A DNA stretch of 64,000 nucleotides. Source: an uncultured Eubacteriales bacterium (lineage in GTDB: Bacteria; Bacillota; Clostridia; Christensenellales; CAG-138). Positions within the stretch are counted from its first letter, which is position 1, and every line of letters starts with the position of its first letter. The notes beneath the pieces were generated by a model. That model did not search any database, had not been told where the DNA came from, and saw only the letters and a list, made by a program, of their open reading frames with translations. The stretch spans positions 6,025 through 70,024 of the forward strand of contig UREK01000013.1 of assembly GCA_900546845.1 (NCBI GenBank), given 5' to 3'. Positions 26,579 through 35,459 of this stretch are shown in pieces. Position numbers and translations under genes: made by a program.

Positions 26579-27922
26579 ATGAACCTGATCTACGGGATCA
26601 AAGACAAACCCAAATTTGCCCAGCTCATCGTATTCGCATTCCAGCAGATGCTCGCCATCATGGCCGCGACGCTGGTCGTCCCTGTGCTGGTGAACGCCAA
26701 CGGCGTAGTGAACCTTGAGATGGACATCGCCGCAGCGCTCCTCGGCGCAGGTGTGGGAACCGCCGTTTACATCGCCTTCACCAAGGCGAAGAGCCCCGTC
26801 TTCCTCGGCAGCTCCTTTGCGTTCCTTTCCGCCATGTATTCCGCGACGGCCTTCGGCTACTTCGGCGTCATCGTCGGCGCGATCCTCGCCGGTCTCGTAT
26901 ATGTCGTGATCGCCATCGCCATCAAGGCCTTCGGCACCCGCTGGATCGATAAGCTCATGCCGCCGATCATCATCGGGCCCACGGTCGCCATCATCGGGCT
27001 TTCCCTCGCGGGCAGCGCCATCAACGACCTCACCAATGTCACCTCCGGCTCGTACAACCTCGTCCATATCCTCTGCGGCCTCGTTACGCTCCTCGTCGTC
27101 GTCCTCTGCTCCACCTTCGGCAAGAAGATGGCCAAGCTCATCCCCTTCATCATCGGTATCCTCTCCGGCTATGCGTTCGCCGGCATCCTCACGATCATCG
27201 GCAATGCCGCCAACATCGACTACCTCAAGGTGCTCGACGTCAGCGCGCTGACCGCGCTCGATTTCGGCAGCCTGAGCGGCTGGATTCACGTCCCGCAGTT
27301 CGCCTTTGTGAAGGCCGCGCAGGAAAGCTTTGATTGGGCGAACCTCGGCACCATCGCCGTGCTGTATATGCCCGTCGCCTTCGTGGTATTCGCGGAGCAC
27401 ATCGCGGATCACAAGAACCTTTCGAGCATCATCGGCCAGGACCTTGTGAGCGGCGAGCCGGGCCTTGCCCGCACGCTCCTGGGCGACGGCGTTGGTTCCA
27501 TGGTCGGCGCATTCTTCGGCAGCTGCCCGAACACGACCTACGGCGAGAGCATCGGCTGCGTGGCGATCACCCGCAACGCCTCCGTCGTAACGATCATCGC
27601 GGCTGCGATCGGCTGCGTTGTGCTGAGCTTCTTCGCCCCGTTCGTGGCGTTCGTGAACTCCATCCCCGGCTGCGTGATGGGCGGCGTCTGCATTACGCTG
27701 TATGGCTTCATCGCGGTTTCCGGCCTCCGGATGTTCAAGCACATCGATCTTGACCAGAACCGCAACCTCTTTGTCGTCGCCACGATCCTCATCACCGGCA
27801 TCGGCGGCCTGACGCTCAACTTCGGCAAGATCACGATCACCAATATCGCCACCGCGCTCATCCTCGGCATCCTCGTGAACACCGTCCTCTCCATCGGTGA
27901 GAAGCGGGCCGCGAAAAAATAA
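26579..27922 (+). CDS. uraA: Uracil permease (NCS2 family)
   Basis: A 447-aa membrane transporter with about 14 hydrophobic segments. NCS2 features: FAFQQMLAIMAATLVVPVL at the N-terminus, FLGSSFAFL in the early core, VFAEHIADHKN with the Glu/His of the binding site, and GSCPNTTYGESIG, the conserved nucleobase-binding loop. It should import uracil by proton symport. AAGGAG precedes the ATG. Pairing with pyrR behind an attenuator supports a pyrimidine substrate. Confidence 0.95.
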   Translation: MNLIYGIKDKPKFAQLIVFAFQQMLAIMAATLVVPVLVNANGVVNLEMDIAAALLGAGVGTAVYIAFTKAKSPVFLGSSFAFLSAMYSATAFGYFGVIVGAILAGLVYVVIAIAIKAFGTRWIDKLMPPIIIGPTVAIIGLSLAGSAINDLTNVTSGSYNLVHILCGLVTLLVVVLCSTFGKKMAKLIPFIIGILSGYAFAGILTIIGNAANIDYLKVLDVSALTALDFGSLSGWIHVPQFAFVKAAQESFDWANLGTIAVLYMPVAFVVFAEHIADHKNLSSIIGQDLVSGEPGLARTLLGDGVGSMVGAFFGSCPNTTYGESIGCVAITRNASVVTIIAAAIGCVVLSFFAPFVAFVNSIPGCVMGGVCITLYGFIAVSGLRMFKHIDLDQNRNLFVVATILITGIGGLTLNFGKITITNIATALILGILVNTVLSIGEKRAAKK

Positions 27923-27944
27923 AGCCTGAAATCATTAAAATGGA

Positions 27945-27985
27945 AAAGGCTCTCGCAGCGGCATACGCCGCACGCGGGAGCCTTT
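27945..27985 (+). terminator. Terminator-like hairpin after uraA
   Basis: AAAGGCTC pairs with GAGCCTTT, with an inner GCGGC/GCCGC hairpin. The T-run is short, so termination may be incomplete. Confidence 0.55.
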
Positions 27986-27998
27986 CGCGTATCCCCGC

Positions 27999-28027
27999 TT
28001 GACGGATGGCGCAATCCGGGATACGAT
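27999..28027 (+). promoter_or_regulatory. Possible promoter upstream of ybaK
   Basis: TTGACG (27999-28004), a 17-bp spacer and TACGAT (28022-28027), leaving a leader of about 130 nt. Confidence 0.45.
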
Positions 28028-28163
28028 TACAGCATAGAGCGCGTGATGGAGGAAGCCGGCCTTTGCAACCGCCTCTCCGCCCACGAGCGCAACGGCGATG
28101 CAATGCCGGATCACCTGCGGCCACAAGCGCCCCGCGCTCGTGCGTTGAACCGAGGAGGCTTCC

Positions 28164-28643
28164 ATGGAAGAAAAAACGAATGTGATGCGCACGTTGGAGC
28201 GTCTGAAGCTCCCATACCACCCGTATGCCTTTGATACCGGCGGCGCGGCGCTGAGCGGCACAGAGGTCGCAGCGCTGCTCAAAAAGGATCCCGCGCGGGT
28301 GTTCAAAACGCTCGTAGCCGTTGGCAAAAGCGGAAAATACTATGTGTTCATGATCCCTGTGGCAGAGGAGCTCGATTTGAAGAAGGCCGCGCGCTGCGCC
28401 GGGGAAAAGTCCGTTGAGATGATAAAATCCAAGGAGCTTTTGCCGATCACCGGTTACGTACATGGCGGCTGTTCCCCCATCGGCATGAAAAAGCAATTCC
28501 CAACCTTCGTGCATGAAAGCGCCGCCGCTTACCCTGAGATCATGTTCAGCGCGGGCAGGATCGGCTATCAGGTGGAGCTGCCGCTCGCCGCGCTGCAAAA
28601 GGCCGTCCGGCTTACGCTTGCGGATTTGATCGTCGTAAAATAG
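28164..28643 (+). CDS. ybaK: Cys-tRNA(Pro) deacylase
   Basis: A 159-aa member of the YbaK/EbsC editing family, which hydrolyses Cys mischarged on tRNA-Pro (and related errors) in trans. It has the family's early motif (LKLPYHPYAFDTGGAALSGTEVAALL), FKTLVAVGKSGKYYVFMIPV with the conserved Lys of the active cleft, and GYVHGGCSPIGMKKQFPTFVHESA near the C-terminus. GAGGAGG lies before the ATG. It is a single gene with its own terminator. Confidence 0.93.
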   Translation: MEEKTNVMRTLERLKLPYHPYAFDTGGAALSGTEVAALLKKDPARVFKTLVAVGKSGKYYVFMIPVAEELDLKKAARCAGEKSVEMIKSKELLPITGYVHGGCSPIGMKKQFPTFVHESAAAYPEIMFSAGRIGYQVELPLAALQKAVRLTLADLIVVK

Positions 28644-28658
28644 CAGCCAACGCAAAAG

Positions 28659-28691
28659 CCGGGTCCCCGTTCAAATAGGGGCCCGGTTTTT
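28659..28691 (+). terminator. Terminator after ybaK
   Basis: CCGGG-T-CCCC pairs with GGGG-CCCGG (one bulge) around an AT-rich loop and runs into TTTTT. Confidence 0.75.
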
Positions 28692-28730
28692 ACGGTGCTC
28701 TATGAGGCAAACTCCGCGCTGGGTATCGCG

Positions 28731-30035
28731 TTATACGATGCGCAGGCCTTTCGGCAAATGGTTCTTCAGCACCCCGTCCACAGCTTTGCCAAAGCCAAGC
28801 GGGAAGCGATCCGCGCAAACCGGAACGAACCCACGCCAATCCCCCGGGCAGGGAACCGCCTCGCCCGCGAGGAAGCGGGAAAGGCGCGCGTCCGCAAGCG
28901 GCAGTTCCAGCGTTTTGTGGAAAACGCCGCCGTGCGCGGCAAGGAACAAGCTGTGGGCAGGCTCAAACCTGCCTTTTTTCAATTCCCCCGCAGGGACGCC
29001 CGCGGCAAGCGTCCAAAGCGCTTGCAGGCCGCGCGGCAGCGGGGTCCGTAGGATCGTGACGCGGCCGTCCGGCAGCAGGTATGCGCAGCCTTCCGGCGGC
29101 TGCAAAAACAGATCCGCAATCGTGCTGCGGTAGGCGGCGTCCGGGCATGGTTTGAGCGGCAGCGGCTCCTGCAGGCGGAATTCCTTCCCCGTCCGACACA
29201 GACGCGCCACAAAATGTCCTTCTCCCGGGCTGTTGTGCGGATAAAGCCGCCGCATCCGCTCCAGCGTGAATCCGGGGTGCGCCGCAAGGAAACGCTCCAC
29301 CACGCCCTCGTTTTCCTCCGGCGAGAACGTGCAGGTGGAATATACGAGCGCGCCGCCGCCGCGCACTGTTTTCGCGGCGCATTCCAATATGGCGCTCTGC
29401 CGCGCGGCGCAGGCCGCGACGTGCGCCGGGGACCATTCCGCTATGGCTCCCGCATCCTTGCGGAACATGCCCTCGCCGGAGCAGGGCGCGTCTACGAGCA
29501 CCACGTCAAAATACGCCGGGAACGCGGAGGCCACCGCCTCCGGCTTCGCGCAGGTCACGGCGGCGTTCGGCACGCCGAGGCGTTCCAGCGTGGCCGCAAG
29601 CGTTCTCGCCCGGTTCGGCACGATTTCGTTGGCAAGCAGGAAGCCTTCCCCCGCGAGGTGCGCGGCCACACCGCCGCTCTTGCCGCCGGGCGCGGCGCAA
29701 AGATCGAGCACCCGCATGCCGGGGCATACCTGCGCCTCCGCGATGGCTGCCATCGCGGAAGGCTCCTGCAAGTAGAACAGCCCCGCCAGGTGATATGGAT
29801 GGTTCCCAGCGCCCGCGGTCTCGTCCGGCAGCAAAAAGCCCTCCGGCAAAAGCCCTGTTTCCGCCAGGGGGAAGGGGCTGATCCGCCGGAACTCTTCCGC
29901 GCTCAGCTTGAGCGTGTTCACCCGCAGGCCGCGTTTGGGCGGCTCTTCATAACTCGCGCAGAAGGCCGGGTATTCCGCACCGAGCTGCGCTTCCATGCGC
30001 CGCAAAAATTCAGTTGGCAAATTCTCCTTTTCCAT
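28731..30035 (-). CDS. RsmF/NSUN-family rRNA cytosine-C5 methyltransferase
   Basis: A 434-aa AdoMet-dependent RNA m5C methyltransferase. The SAM-binding motif is VLDLCAAPGGKSG (about 109-121); the two catalytic cysteines lie in VDAPCSGEGMFRKD (motif IV) and YSTCTFSPEENE (motif VI). The C-terminal third (from about 300) matches the extra PUA-like region of the YebU/RsmF subgroup, so the target is probably small-subunit rRNA. The start MEKENLP fits the family. Confidence 0.92.
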   Translation of the reverse strand: MEKENLPTEFLRRMEAQLGAEYPAFCASYEEPPKRGLRVNTLKLSAEEFRRISPFPLAETGLLPEGFLLPDETAGAGNHPYHLAGLFYLQEPSAMAAIAEAQVCPGMRVLDLCAAPGGKSGGVAAHLAGEGFLLANEIVPNRARTLAATLERLGVPNAAVTCAKPEAVASAFPAYFDVVLVDAPCSGEGMFRKDAGAIAEWSPAHVAACAARQSAILECAAKTVRGGGALVYSTCTFSPEENEGVVERFLAAHPGFTLERMRRLYPHNSPGEGHFVARLCRTGKEFRLQEPLPLKPCPDAAYRSTIADLFLQPPEGCAYLLPDGRVTILRTPLPRGLQALWTLAAGVPAGELKKGRFEPAHSLFLAAHGGVFHKTLELPLADARLSRFLAGEAVPCPGDWRGFVPVCADRFPLGFGKAVDGVLKNHLPKGLRIV

Positions 30036-30046
30036 AGGAACAGTAT

Positions 30047-30081
30047 AACGCCTCTCCCCGCGCTTGGGGAGAGGCGTTTTT
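30047..30081. terminator. Strong hairpin between exporter and rRNA methyltransferase genes
   Basis: A 13-bp perfect stem (AACGCCTCTCCCC/GGGGAGAGGCGTT) with a GCGCTT loop. A T-run follows on the plus strand and a weaker TTATACT on the minus strand. It lies about 70 nt past the exporter genes and most likely ends their transcript, although the T-run polarity favours the other strand. Confidence 0.6.
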
Positions 30082-30153
30082 GACTTTTCGATAAAGCGGT
30101 CGCACGTCGCGCCCGCGCCGCCTGCGCGGACAACGCCCGGTGCATTAAAAAGC

Positions 30154-31986
30154 TCAGCTCAAAATCTCGCTTGCCGCTTCTTCGCGGAACTGGGTAGTAT
30201 ACAGGTCGTAGTAATAGCCGCGCAGGTTGAGCAGCTCGCGGTGCGTGCCGCTCTCCGTGATCCTCCCGCCACGGATCACGAGGATGCGGTCCGCGTTGCG
30301 GATGGTGGAAAGCCGGTGCGCCACGATGAAGCTCGTGCGGTTCTCGAGCACCTTAGTGATCGCGTCCTGAATGAGCTGCTCGGTCTCCGTGTCGATGGAG
30401 CTCGTCGCTTCGTCGAGCACGAAGATGCGCGGGTCTGCCAGGATCACGCGCGCAAAGGAGATGAGCTGCTTCTCGCCCGTGGAAAGGCGCACGCCGCCCT
30501 CGCCTACCTCGGTGTCGTAGCCGCGCTCCTGCTTGAGGATGAAGTCCTCCGCATGCACCATGCGCGCCGCCGCGCGGACTTCTTCATCGCTCGCATCCTT
30601 GCGGCCGTAGCGAATGTTGTCCGCGATGGTGCCGGAAAACAGGTGCGGCGTTTGCAGCACATAGCCGAGGCTGTCCTGCAGCCAAAGCTGGCTGCGCTCC
30701 CGGTAATCCCGCCCGTCGATGAGCACCTGTCCCTCCGTCGGCTCATAGAACCGGCACACGAGGTTCACGATCGTGCTCTTGCCAGCGCCAGTTTCGCCAA
30801 CGAGGGCGATGGTTTCGCCGGCGTCCACATGCAGGTTGAAATCCTTGAGCACCTTTTCCCCGCCCTTGTATGCAAAGGAAACGTTTTTGAATTCCACCTC
30901 GCCGCGGATCTCTTCCCAGTTTTCCCGCTTCGGGCTGAAACTGTCGCCATATTTGGCAACGACCTCCGGCGCGTCCACGATCTCGCAGGGCGTGTCGATG
31001 AGCGAGATCACGCGCTCCGCGCTCGCCTGCGCGCTCTGGAGCTCCGCAAGGATGCCCGCGAGCTGCTGCACCGGCTCGAAGAAGTTCATCGTATAGGAGA
31101 TGAACGCGCTGAGCGTGCCGATCGTCAGCGTACCAACCAGCACGCTATGCCCGCCGCTGTAAAGCGCAAGGCCCGTCCCGATGGAACCAAGGAACATGAC
31201 GATCGGCATGAAGATGGCCGAAAGCACCGCCGCGCGGATGGAAGCCTTGCGCATCTCGCCCGTCAGCTCACGGAACTCGCCATAGTTCGCCTCCTCGCGC
31301 ACGAGGGTCTTGGTCGTCATCGCGCCCATGATGCCCTCGTTGAAAGCGCCCGTGATGCGGGAATTCGTCTTGCGGACGCGGCGCTGGTATTTGAGGATCT
31401 TCTTCTGGAAATACATCGAGATCACCGCGAGCGGCGGGATCACGATGAGCGCGAGCAGCGCGAGTTTCCAGTTGAGCACAAGCATTGCCACCATTACGCC
31501 GATCACATAAGTAAGCGCCCAAAGGAGGTCCACCATGCTCCAGGCGATCATTTCAGAAAGCCTGCCCACGTCGCTGACCATGCGGGCCATCAGGTAGCCG
31601 ACGGCCGTTTTATCGTAGAACGAGAAGGAAAGCTCCTGCAGCTTGCGGAACCCTTCCTGCCGGATGTCGTAGGAAACATCCATCTCGATGCGCCCCGCGC
31701 GTGCGACGAAGAGAAACACGCCGAACGCCTGGAAGCAGATCAGCAGCAGGTACAGCACGGCAAAAGCCGGCAGAGCGTTCAGGCTCCCTTCCATGATGAG
31801 ATTGTCGATGGCGTACCGGTTCATCAGTGGGTAAATAATATCCACGATCGCAATGAGGATATTGGTCACGATGAGGGTCGCCGTGTTTTTCTTGTAGCGG
31901 AACGCGTAACGGAAAAGGCGCTTCCAAATGGAGAGATCCACCTTTACATCCTTATCGTAATCCTGTTCCAAGATGGCACTTGCCAT
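30154..31986 (-). CDS. ABC exporter subunit with canonical ATPase site (BmrD-like)
   Basis: A 610-aa half-transporter: six-helix exporter domain (about 25-330) and a nucleotide-binding domain with Walker A GETGAGKST, Walker B IFVLDEATSSIDTETE (catalytic Glu present) and an altered signature RLSTGEKQ in place of LSGGQ. A degenerate signature here fits a heterodimer in which the composite site formed with the partner's Walker motifs is inactive. The ATG overlaps the stop of the preceding exporter gene (TAATG). Likely a multidrug or lipid exporter. Confidence 0.92.
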   Translation of the reverse strand: MASAILEQDYDKDVKVDLSIWKRLFRYAFRYKKNTATLIVTNILIAIVDIIYPLMNRYAIDNLIMEGSLNALPAFAVLYLLLICFQAFGVFLFVARAGRIEMDVSYDIRQEGFRKLQELSFSFYDKTAVGYLMARMVSDVGRLSEMIAWSMVDLLWALTYVIGVMVAMLVLNWKLALLALIVIPPLAVISMYFQKKILKYQRRVRKTNSRITGAFNEGIMGAMTTKTLVREEANYGEFRELTGEMRKASIRAAVLSAIFMPIVMFLGSIGTGLALYSGGHSVLVGTLTIGTLSAFISYTMNFFEPVQQLAGILAELQSAQASAERVISLIDTPCEIVDAPEVVAKYGDSFSPKRENWEEIRGEVEFKNVSFAYKGGEKVLKDFNLHVDAGETIALVGETGAGKSTIVNLVCRFYEPTEGQVLIDGRDYRERSQLWLQDSLGYVLQTPHLFSGTIADNIRYGRKDASDEEVRAAARMVHAEDFILKQERGYDTEVGEGGVRLSTGEKQLISFARVILADPRIFVLDEATSSIDTETEQLIQDAITKVLENRTSFIVAHRLSTIRNADRILVIRGGRITESGTHRELLNLRGYYYDLYTTQFREEAASEILS

Positions 31987-33824
31987 TACGCTTCACCTCC
32001 TTGGGTGCGAAGTTCATCTTCGAGTGCATTTTGAATTTCTGCAATGCGGCGGTACAGGCCGTCCTGCGCAAGCAGTTCGGCATGCGTGCCCTGCTGCACG
32101 AGCCTGCCGTGCTCCAGCACGAGGATGTTGTCCGCCTCGCAGAGCGTCGTGATACGGTGCGAGATGATGAACGTCGTCGTATGCTCGCGCCGCTTTTTGA
32201 GCGCCGCACGGATGGCCGCGTCGGTCTCGGTATCGACCGCGCTCATCGAATCGTCGAAGATCAGGATGGGCGCATTCTGCATCAGCATCCGCGCGATCGC
32301 CACGCGCTGCTTCTGCCCGCCGGAGAGCGTCACCCCGCGCTCGCCGACAATGGTGTCGTACCCGTTTTCAAAACTTTCGATCACATCGTGCACAGAAGCT
32401 ACGCGGGAGGCTGCGTAAACCTCCTCGGCATCCGCTTCCGGACGCACGAGGCGGATGTTTTCCATGATCGTGCGCGAATAAAGGAACGGCTCCTGCAGGA
32501 CGATCCCGATGTTTTTGCGCAGATGCCCGTACTCGATGTCGTTCACGTTCGTGCCGTCAATGTAGATCCCGCCGGCAGTGCAGGTATAGAGCCGCTGCAA
32601 AAGCTGCACGAGGCTCGTCTTGCCCGAACCCGTGGAACCGAGGATCGCGACAGTCTGCCCCGGCTGGGCCGTAAAGCTGATGTCGTGCAGCACGTCGTCA
32701 TAGGTATCATACCCGAAGCAGACGTTGCGGAATTCCACTCGCCCGCGGATGGCCGGCTTTTCCGCGCGGCCGGGCTCCTGTTCTTCCGGTACGGAAAGGA
32801 TCTCATCGAGACGGCCAAGGGAGACCGTCGCCTTGCCAAGATCCGCGAGCACGCGGCCGAGCTGGCGGACCGGCCAGGTGAGCATGCCCACATAGGAGGT
32901 GAACATCATCAGGTTGCCCAGCGTGAGTTCCCCCCTCACCACAAACACGATGCCCGCGAACAACGTAAGCGCAATCTGCGTATAGCCCACCGCGTCGGAA
33001 GCGCCCCAATAGATGCCCATCAGCTGCGTAAGCCGGAAGGTCTTGTCGCGGAAGTCCGCATTGCAAGCGGTGAACTTCTCCACCTCGTCCCGCTGCTGGC
33101 CGAACGCGCGCACCACGCGCACGCCCGCGAGGTTTTCCTGCAGCGTTGCGGAAAGTTTTCCCTCCGCCTCATCCGAAAGGGTGAACTGACGGCGCACCTT
33201 TTTGAAATAAACGAAAGAGGACACGCACAGCACGGGGAGCAGCACCATGGAAATGAGCGCCATGCGCGCATCCGTAGAGAACATGATATAGCACGCCACC
33301 GCCACCATTGCGACCGTACGGACGATCTCGAGCAGCTGCACAGAGATGAACCGGCGCACGGTATCCACATCGGAGGTGCAGCGCTGCACCAGGTCGCCGG
33401 TGGAAACATGCTTGTGGTAATCATACGGCACGCGCTGCAAATGGGAATAAAGAGCGTTCCGCAGCGTCATTGCCACACCTTCGGACGCAAGCGCCACATA
33501 GCGGCGCCGCAGATACGTTGCAAGGCCGTTGACAACCGTGCAGGCGATGAACGCCAGTGCGCAGAGCCAGATCTTCCCGCGCAGGAAGTCCCGCCCACCC
33601 CAGGAGTCGATCCAGCCCATGACCGCCGCAGGCAGGTTGCTCGCTTCCTCACCGAGCACATAGTCTACCGTGAAGCTCGTCACGAGCGGCCCGCAGTATG
33701 CCGCGATCACGGCGACGAGCAGGAACAGCGCGCCGAGCACAAGGTAGATCGTGCTGCCCTTGAGCGCCCGGGCCACGAGCTGCCAGTTCAATTTCTTTTT
33801 GTGTTGCTTCTTTTCCGTTTCCAA
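31986..33824 (-). CDS. ABC exporter subunit with degenerate ATPase site (BmrC-like)
   Basis: A 612-aa half-transporter: helices from about 20 to 310, then a nucleotide-binding domain with Walker A GSTGSGKTS, signature LSGGQKQR and Walker B ILIFDDSMSAVDTETD, where Asp replaces the catalytic Glu. That substitution, with the partner's altered signature, marks heterodimeric exporters such as Bacillus BmrCD. The best start is TTG at 33824, seven bases after GAGGGGG; an ATG at 33845 has a poorer site. A leader ORF and terminator precede it. Confidence 0.92.
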   Translation of the reverse strand: METEKKQHKKKLNWQLVARALKGSTIYLVLGALFLLVAVIAAYCGPLVTSFTVDYVLGEEASNLPAAVMGWIDSWGGRDFLRGKIWLCALAFIACTVVNGLATYLRRRYVALASEGVAMTLRNALYSHLQRVPYDYHKHVSTGDLVQRCTSDVDTVRRFISVQLLEIVRTVAMVAVACYIMFSTDARMALISMVLLPVLCVSSFVYFKKVRRQFTLSDEAEGKLSATLQENLAGVRVVRAFGQQRDEVEKFTACNADFRDKTFRLTQLMGIYWGASDAVGYTQIALTLFAGIVFVVRGELTLGNLMMFTSYVGMLTWPVRQLGRVLADLGKATVSLGRLDEILSVPEEQEPGRAEKPAIRGRVEFRNVCFGYDTYDDVLHDISFTAQPGQTVAILGSTGSGKTSLVQLLQRLYTCTAGGIYIDGTNVNDIEYGHLRKNIGIVLQEPFLYSRTIMENIRLVRPEADAEEVYAASRVASVHDVIESFENGYDTIVGERGVTLSGGQKQRVAIARMLMQNAPILIFDDSMSAVDTETDAAIRAALKKRREHTTTFIISHRITTLCEADNILVLEHGRLVQQGTHAELLAQDGLYRRIAEIQNALEDELRTQGGEA

Positions 33825-33945
33825 AGAAACACCCCCTCTTATCATCCTTTTCAGCTTTTTAAGCTGGCGGCCCCACGCCGCCCGGTCTTTCAGGAAAGGA
33901 CCGTCCGCTGCGGATATGCCCCTCTGCACAAGCCGTGCTGCGCAG

Positions 33946-33974
33946 AAAAAGGCCGCGGACGGATGTCCGCGGCC
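33946..33974 (-). terminator. Leader terminator (candidate attenuator) before the ABC exporter genes
   Basis: On the minus strand GGCCGCGGAC-ATCC-GTCCGCGGCC, a perfect 10-bp stem, then TTTTT. It stands 27 nt after the leader ORF stop and about 120 nt before the first exporter start. Its 5' arm (GCGGAC) could pair instead with GTCCGC inside the leader ORF, giving an alternative antiterminator. Confidence 0.85.
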
Positions 33975-34001
33975 GGATGATGCGTGAAAGCAGGCGGTTG
34001 C

Positions 34002-34082
34002 CTATGCCACGTCAACAAGCCGTGCGGACGTACGGATCCCATCGAATGCTGCACTGAGCTGGATCAAGTTGATCTTTGCCAT
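34002..34082 (-). CDS. 26-codon leader ORF upstream of the ABC exporter pair
   Basis: Encodes a 26-aa peptide beginning MAKINLIQLSAAFDGIR and ending LVDVA, with AAAGGAGC before the ATG and a promoter 47 nt upstream of the start. It is followed at once by a perfect intrinsic terminator and then the exporter genes, the same order as Bacillus bmrB-bmrC-bmrD, where translation of the leader controls readthrough under ribosome-targeting drugs. An 11-nt stretch (ACAAGCCGTGC on the plus strand) is repeated in the ORF and just past the terminator. Confidence 0.65.
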   Translation of the reverse strand: MAKINLIQLSAAFDGIRTSARLVDVA

Positions 34083-34128
34083 GTTGCACGGCTCCTTTCT
34101 GTGAGAATTTGGCATTGCGCCGAGAATT

Positions 34129-34157
34129 ATTGTAGCATGCCTTCTCCAGGAATGCAA
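34129..34157 (-). promoter_or_regulatory. Promoter of the leader-ABC exporter unit
   Basis: On the minus strand TTGCAT (34152-34157), a 17-bp spacer and TACAAT (34129-34134). Confidence 0.75.
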
Positions 34158-34177
34158 GCGGGAATATATATAAATCC

Positions 34178-35200
34178 TCACTTTTGGCGGGTATACGCTT
34201 CGAGCAGCGCCATCGTGTTCCTTACGCCGTCGATATGCGTGCGCTCATAGCCATGGGAGGCGTACACGCCTTGGCCGATTACGCAATGCCGCACGTCGTA
34301 GCCCGCGCGCAGCGCAACGTCCGCGTCGGAACCATAGCTCGGATAAACGTCCACGGCATAATCGAGTCCGTTCTCCTTTGCGCAGCGGATGAGCGCACTC
34401 GTTACCTCGTAATCGGACGGGCCGGAGGAATCCATCGCGCAGATGCTCACCTGCGTCTCGCTGCACGTAAGCCCCTCCCCGATGCAGCCCATGTCCACGG
34501 CGATGATCTCCTCCGTTTCCTGCGGGATGCCGGCGCATGCGCCGTGGCCGATCTCCTCGTTGGTCGTGATAAAAGCGTACACCTTGCGCGAAAGCGCTGC
34601 ACCGCTCTCCTTCAGGCGCTTCGCATAGCCGAGCAGCACCGCGACGGAGAGCTTATCGTCAATGAAGCGGCTCTTGATGTAGCCGCTCTGCGTCACCGTG
34701 GTGCGCGGATCAAAACAGACAAAATCGCCCACGCCGACGCCGAGCGCAAGGACGTCTTCCCGGCTCGCCACCTTTTCATCGAGCACGATCTCAAGCGTAT
34801 CGAAGTCGCGTTTTACGTCCGGGAGTTTGGTGTTTACATGAGCGGAGGCGTTGACAACCTGGCAGGTGCCTCCATACCGTTTTTCCGAGAAGCGCGGGAT
34901 GACAATGCAGTTCTCCGCCTCCACGCTGCCCGCCACGAGCCCGCCGACACGCGCGACGCGGAGCCGGCCATTCGCCTTGACCTCCGCCACCATTGCGCCG
35001 AGGGTATCAATGTGCGCGCTGAGCGTAAGCGGGCGTCCTTCGCCGCCAAGATCCACCAAAACGCAGCCTTTGTTTGTAACCGTGGGCGTGAAACCGAGCT
35101 TCCGGAACTCCGCGGCGGTATACTCCGTAGCTGCGCGCGTAAAGCCGCTTGGGCTTGGGATCGCCGTGAGCGCCTTGAACTGATCGATAACGTATTGCAT
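34178..35200 (-). CDS. M42-family metallo-aminopeptidase
   Basis: A 340-aa glutamyl-aminopeptidase-type dodecameric peptidase. Two-metal ligands are visible: H63 and D65 in SAHIDTLGAM, FIDDKLSVA, the catalytic Glu pair in TTNEEIGHG, VDMG, and the C-terminal His in YASHGYERTH. It probably trims peptides in the cytoplasm. AGGAGG precedes the ATG, and it has its own promoter. The 3' end extends to within 21 bp of the exporter leader promoter's -35, so the exporter transcript starts just beyond it. Confidence 0.93.
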   Translation of the reverse strand: MQYVIDQFKALTAIPSPSGFTRAATEYTAAEFRKLGFTPTVTNKGCVLVDLGGEGRPLTLSAHIDTLGAMVAEVKANGRLRVARVGGLVAGSVEAENCIVIPRFSEKRYGGTCQVVNASAHVNTKLPDVKRDFDTLEIVLDEKVASREDVLALGVGVGDFVCFDPRTTVTQSGYIKSRFIDDKLSVAVLLGYAKRLKESGAALSRKVYAFITTNEEIGHGACAGIPQETEEIIAVDMGCIGEGLTCSETQVSICAMDSSGPSDYEVTSALIRCAKENGLDYAVDVYPSYGSDADVALRAGYDVRHCVIGQGVYASHGYERTHIDGVRNTMALLEAYTRQK

Positions 35201-35253
35201 GCTGTCCTCCTGCTGGCGGAAACCGCCAGGTTGTATAGTTGTATATTGACTTA

Positions 35254-35282
35254 ATTATATTCCTGCCGCGCTTGTTTGACAA
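35254..35282 (-). promoter_or_regulatory. Promoter of the M42 peptidase gene
   Basis: On the minus strand TTGTCA (35277-35282), a 17-bp spacer and TATAAT (35254-35259). The stretch 35283-35459 beyond it shows no gene and no clear terminator. Confidence 0.75.
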
Positions 35283-35459
35283 TAGCGCGGCCGCCGCATA
35301 AACGCCTGGCATTGCGGCCCTGCAGCGGCAGCTGCGCCCGTCTCCCCTTGCCGGCAAGGCGTTTAAAGGCGGCGCAGGCAAAAATTCATTTTTCGCGGCC
35401 TGTTTTCATAGGCAGCATGGCCCGCCGCTGCATCTTCACAAACCATTTTGGCGCCCGTT

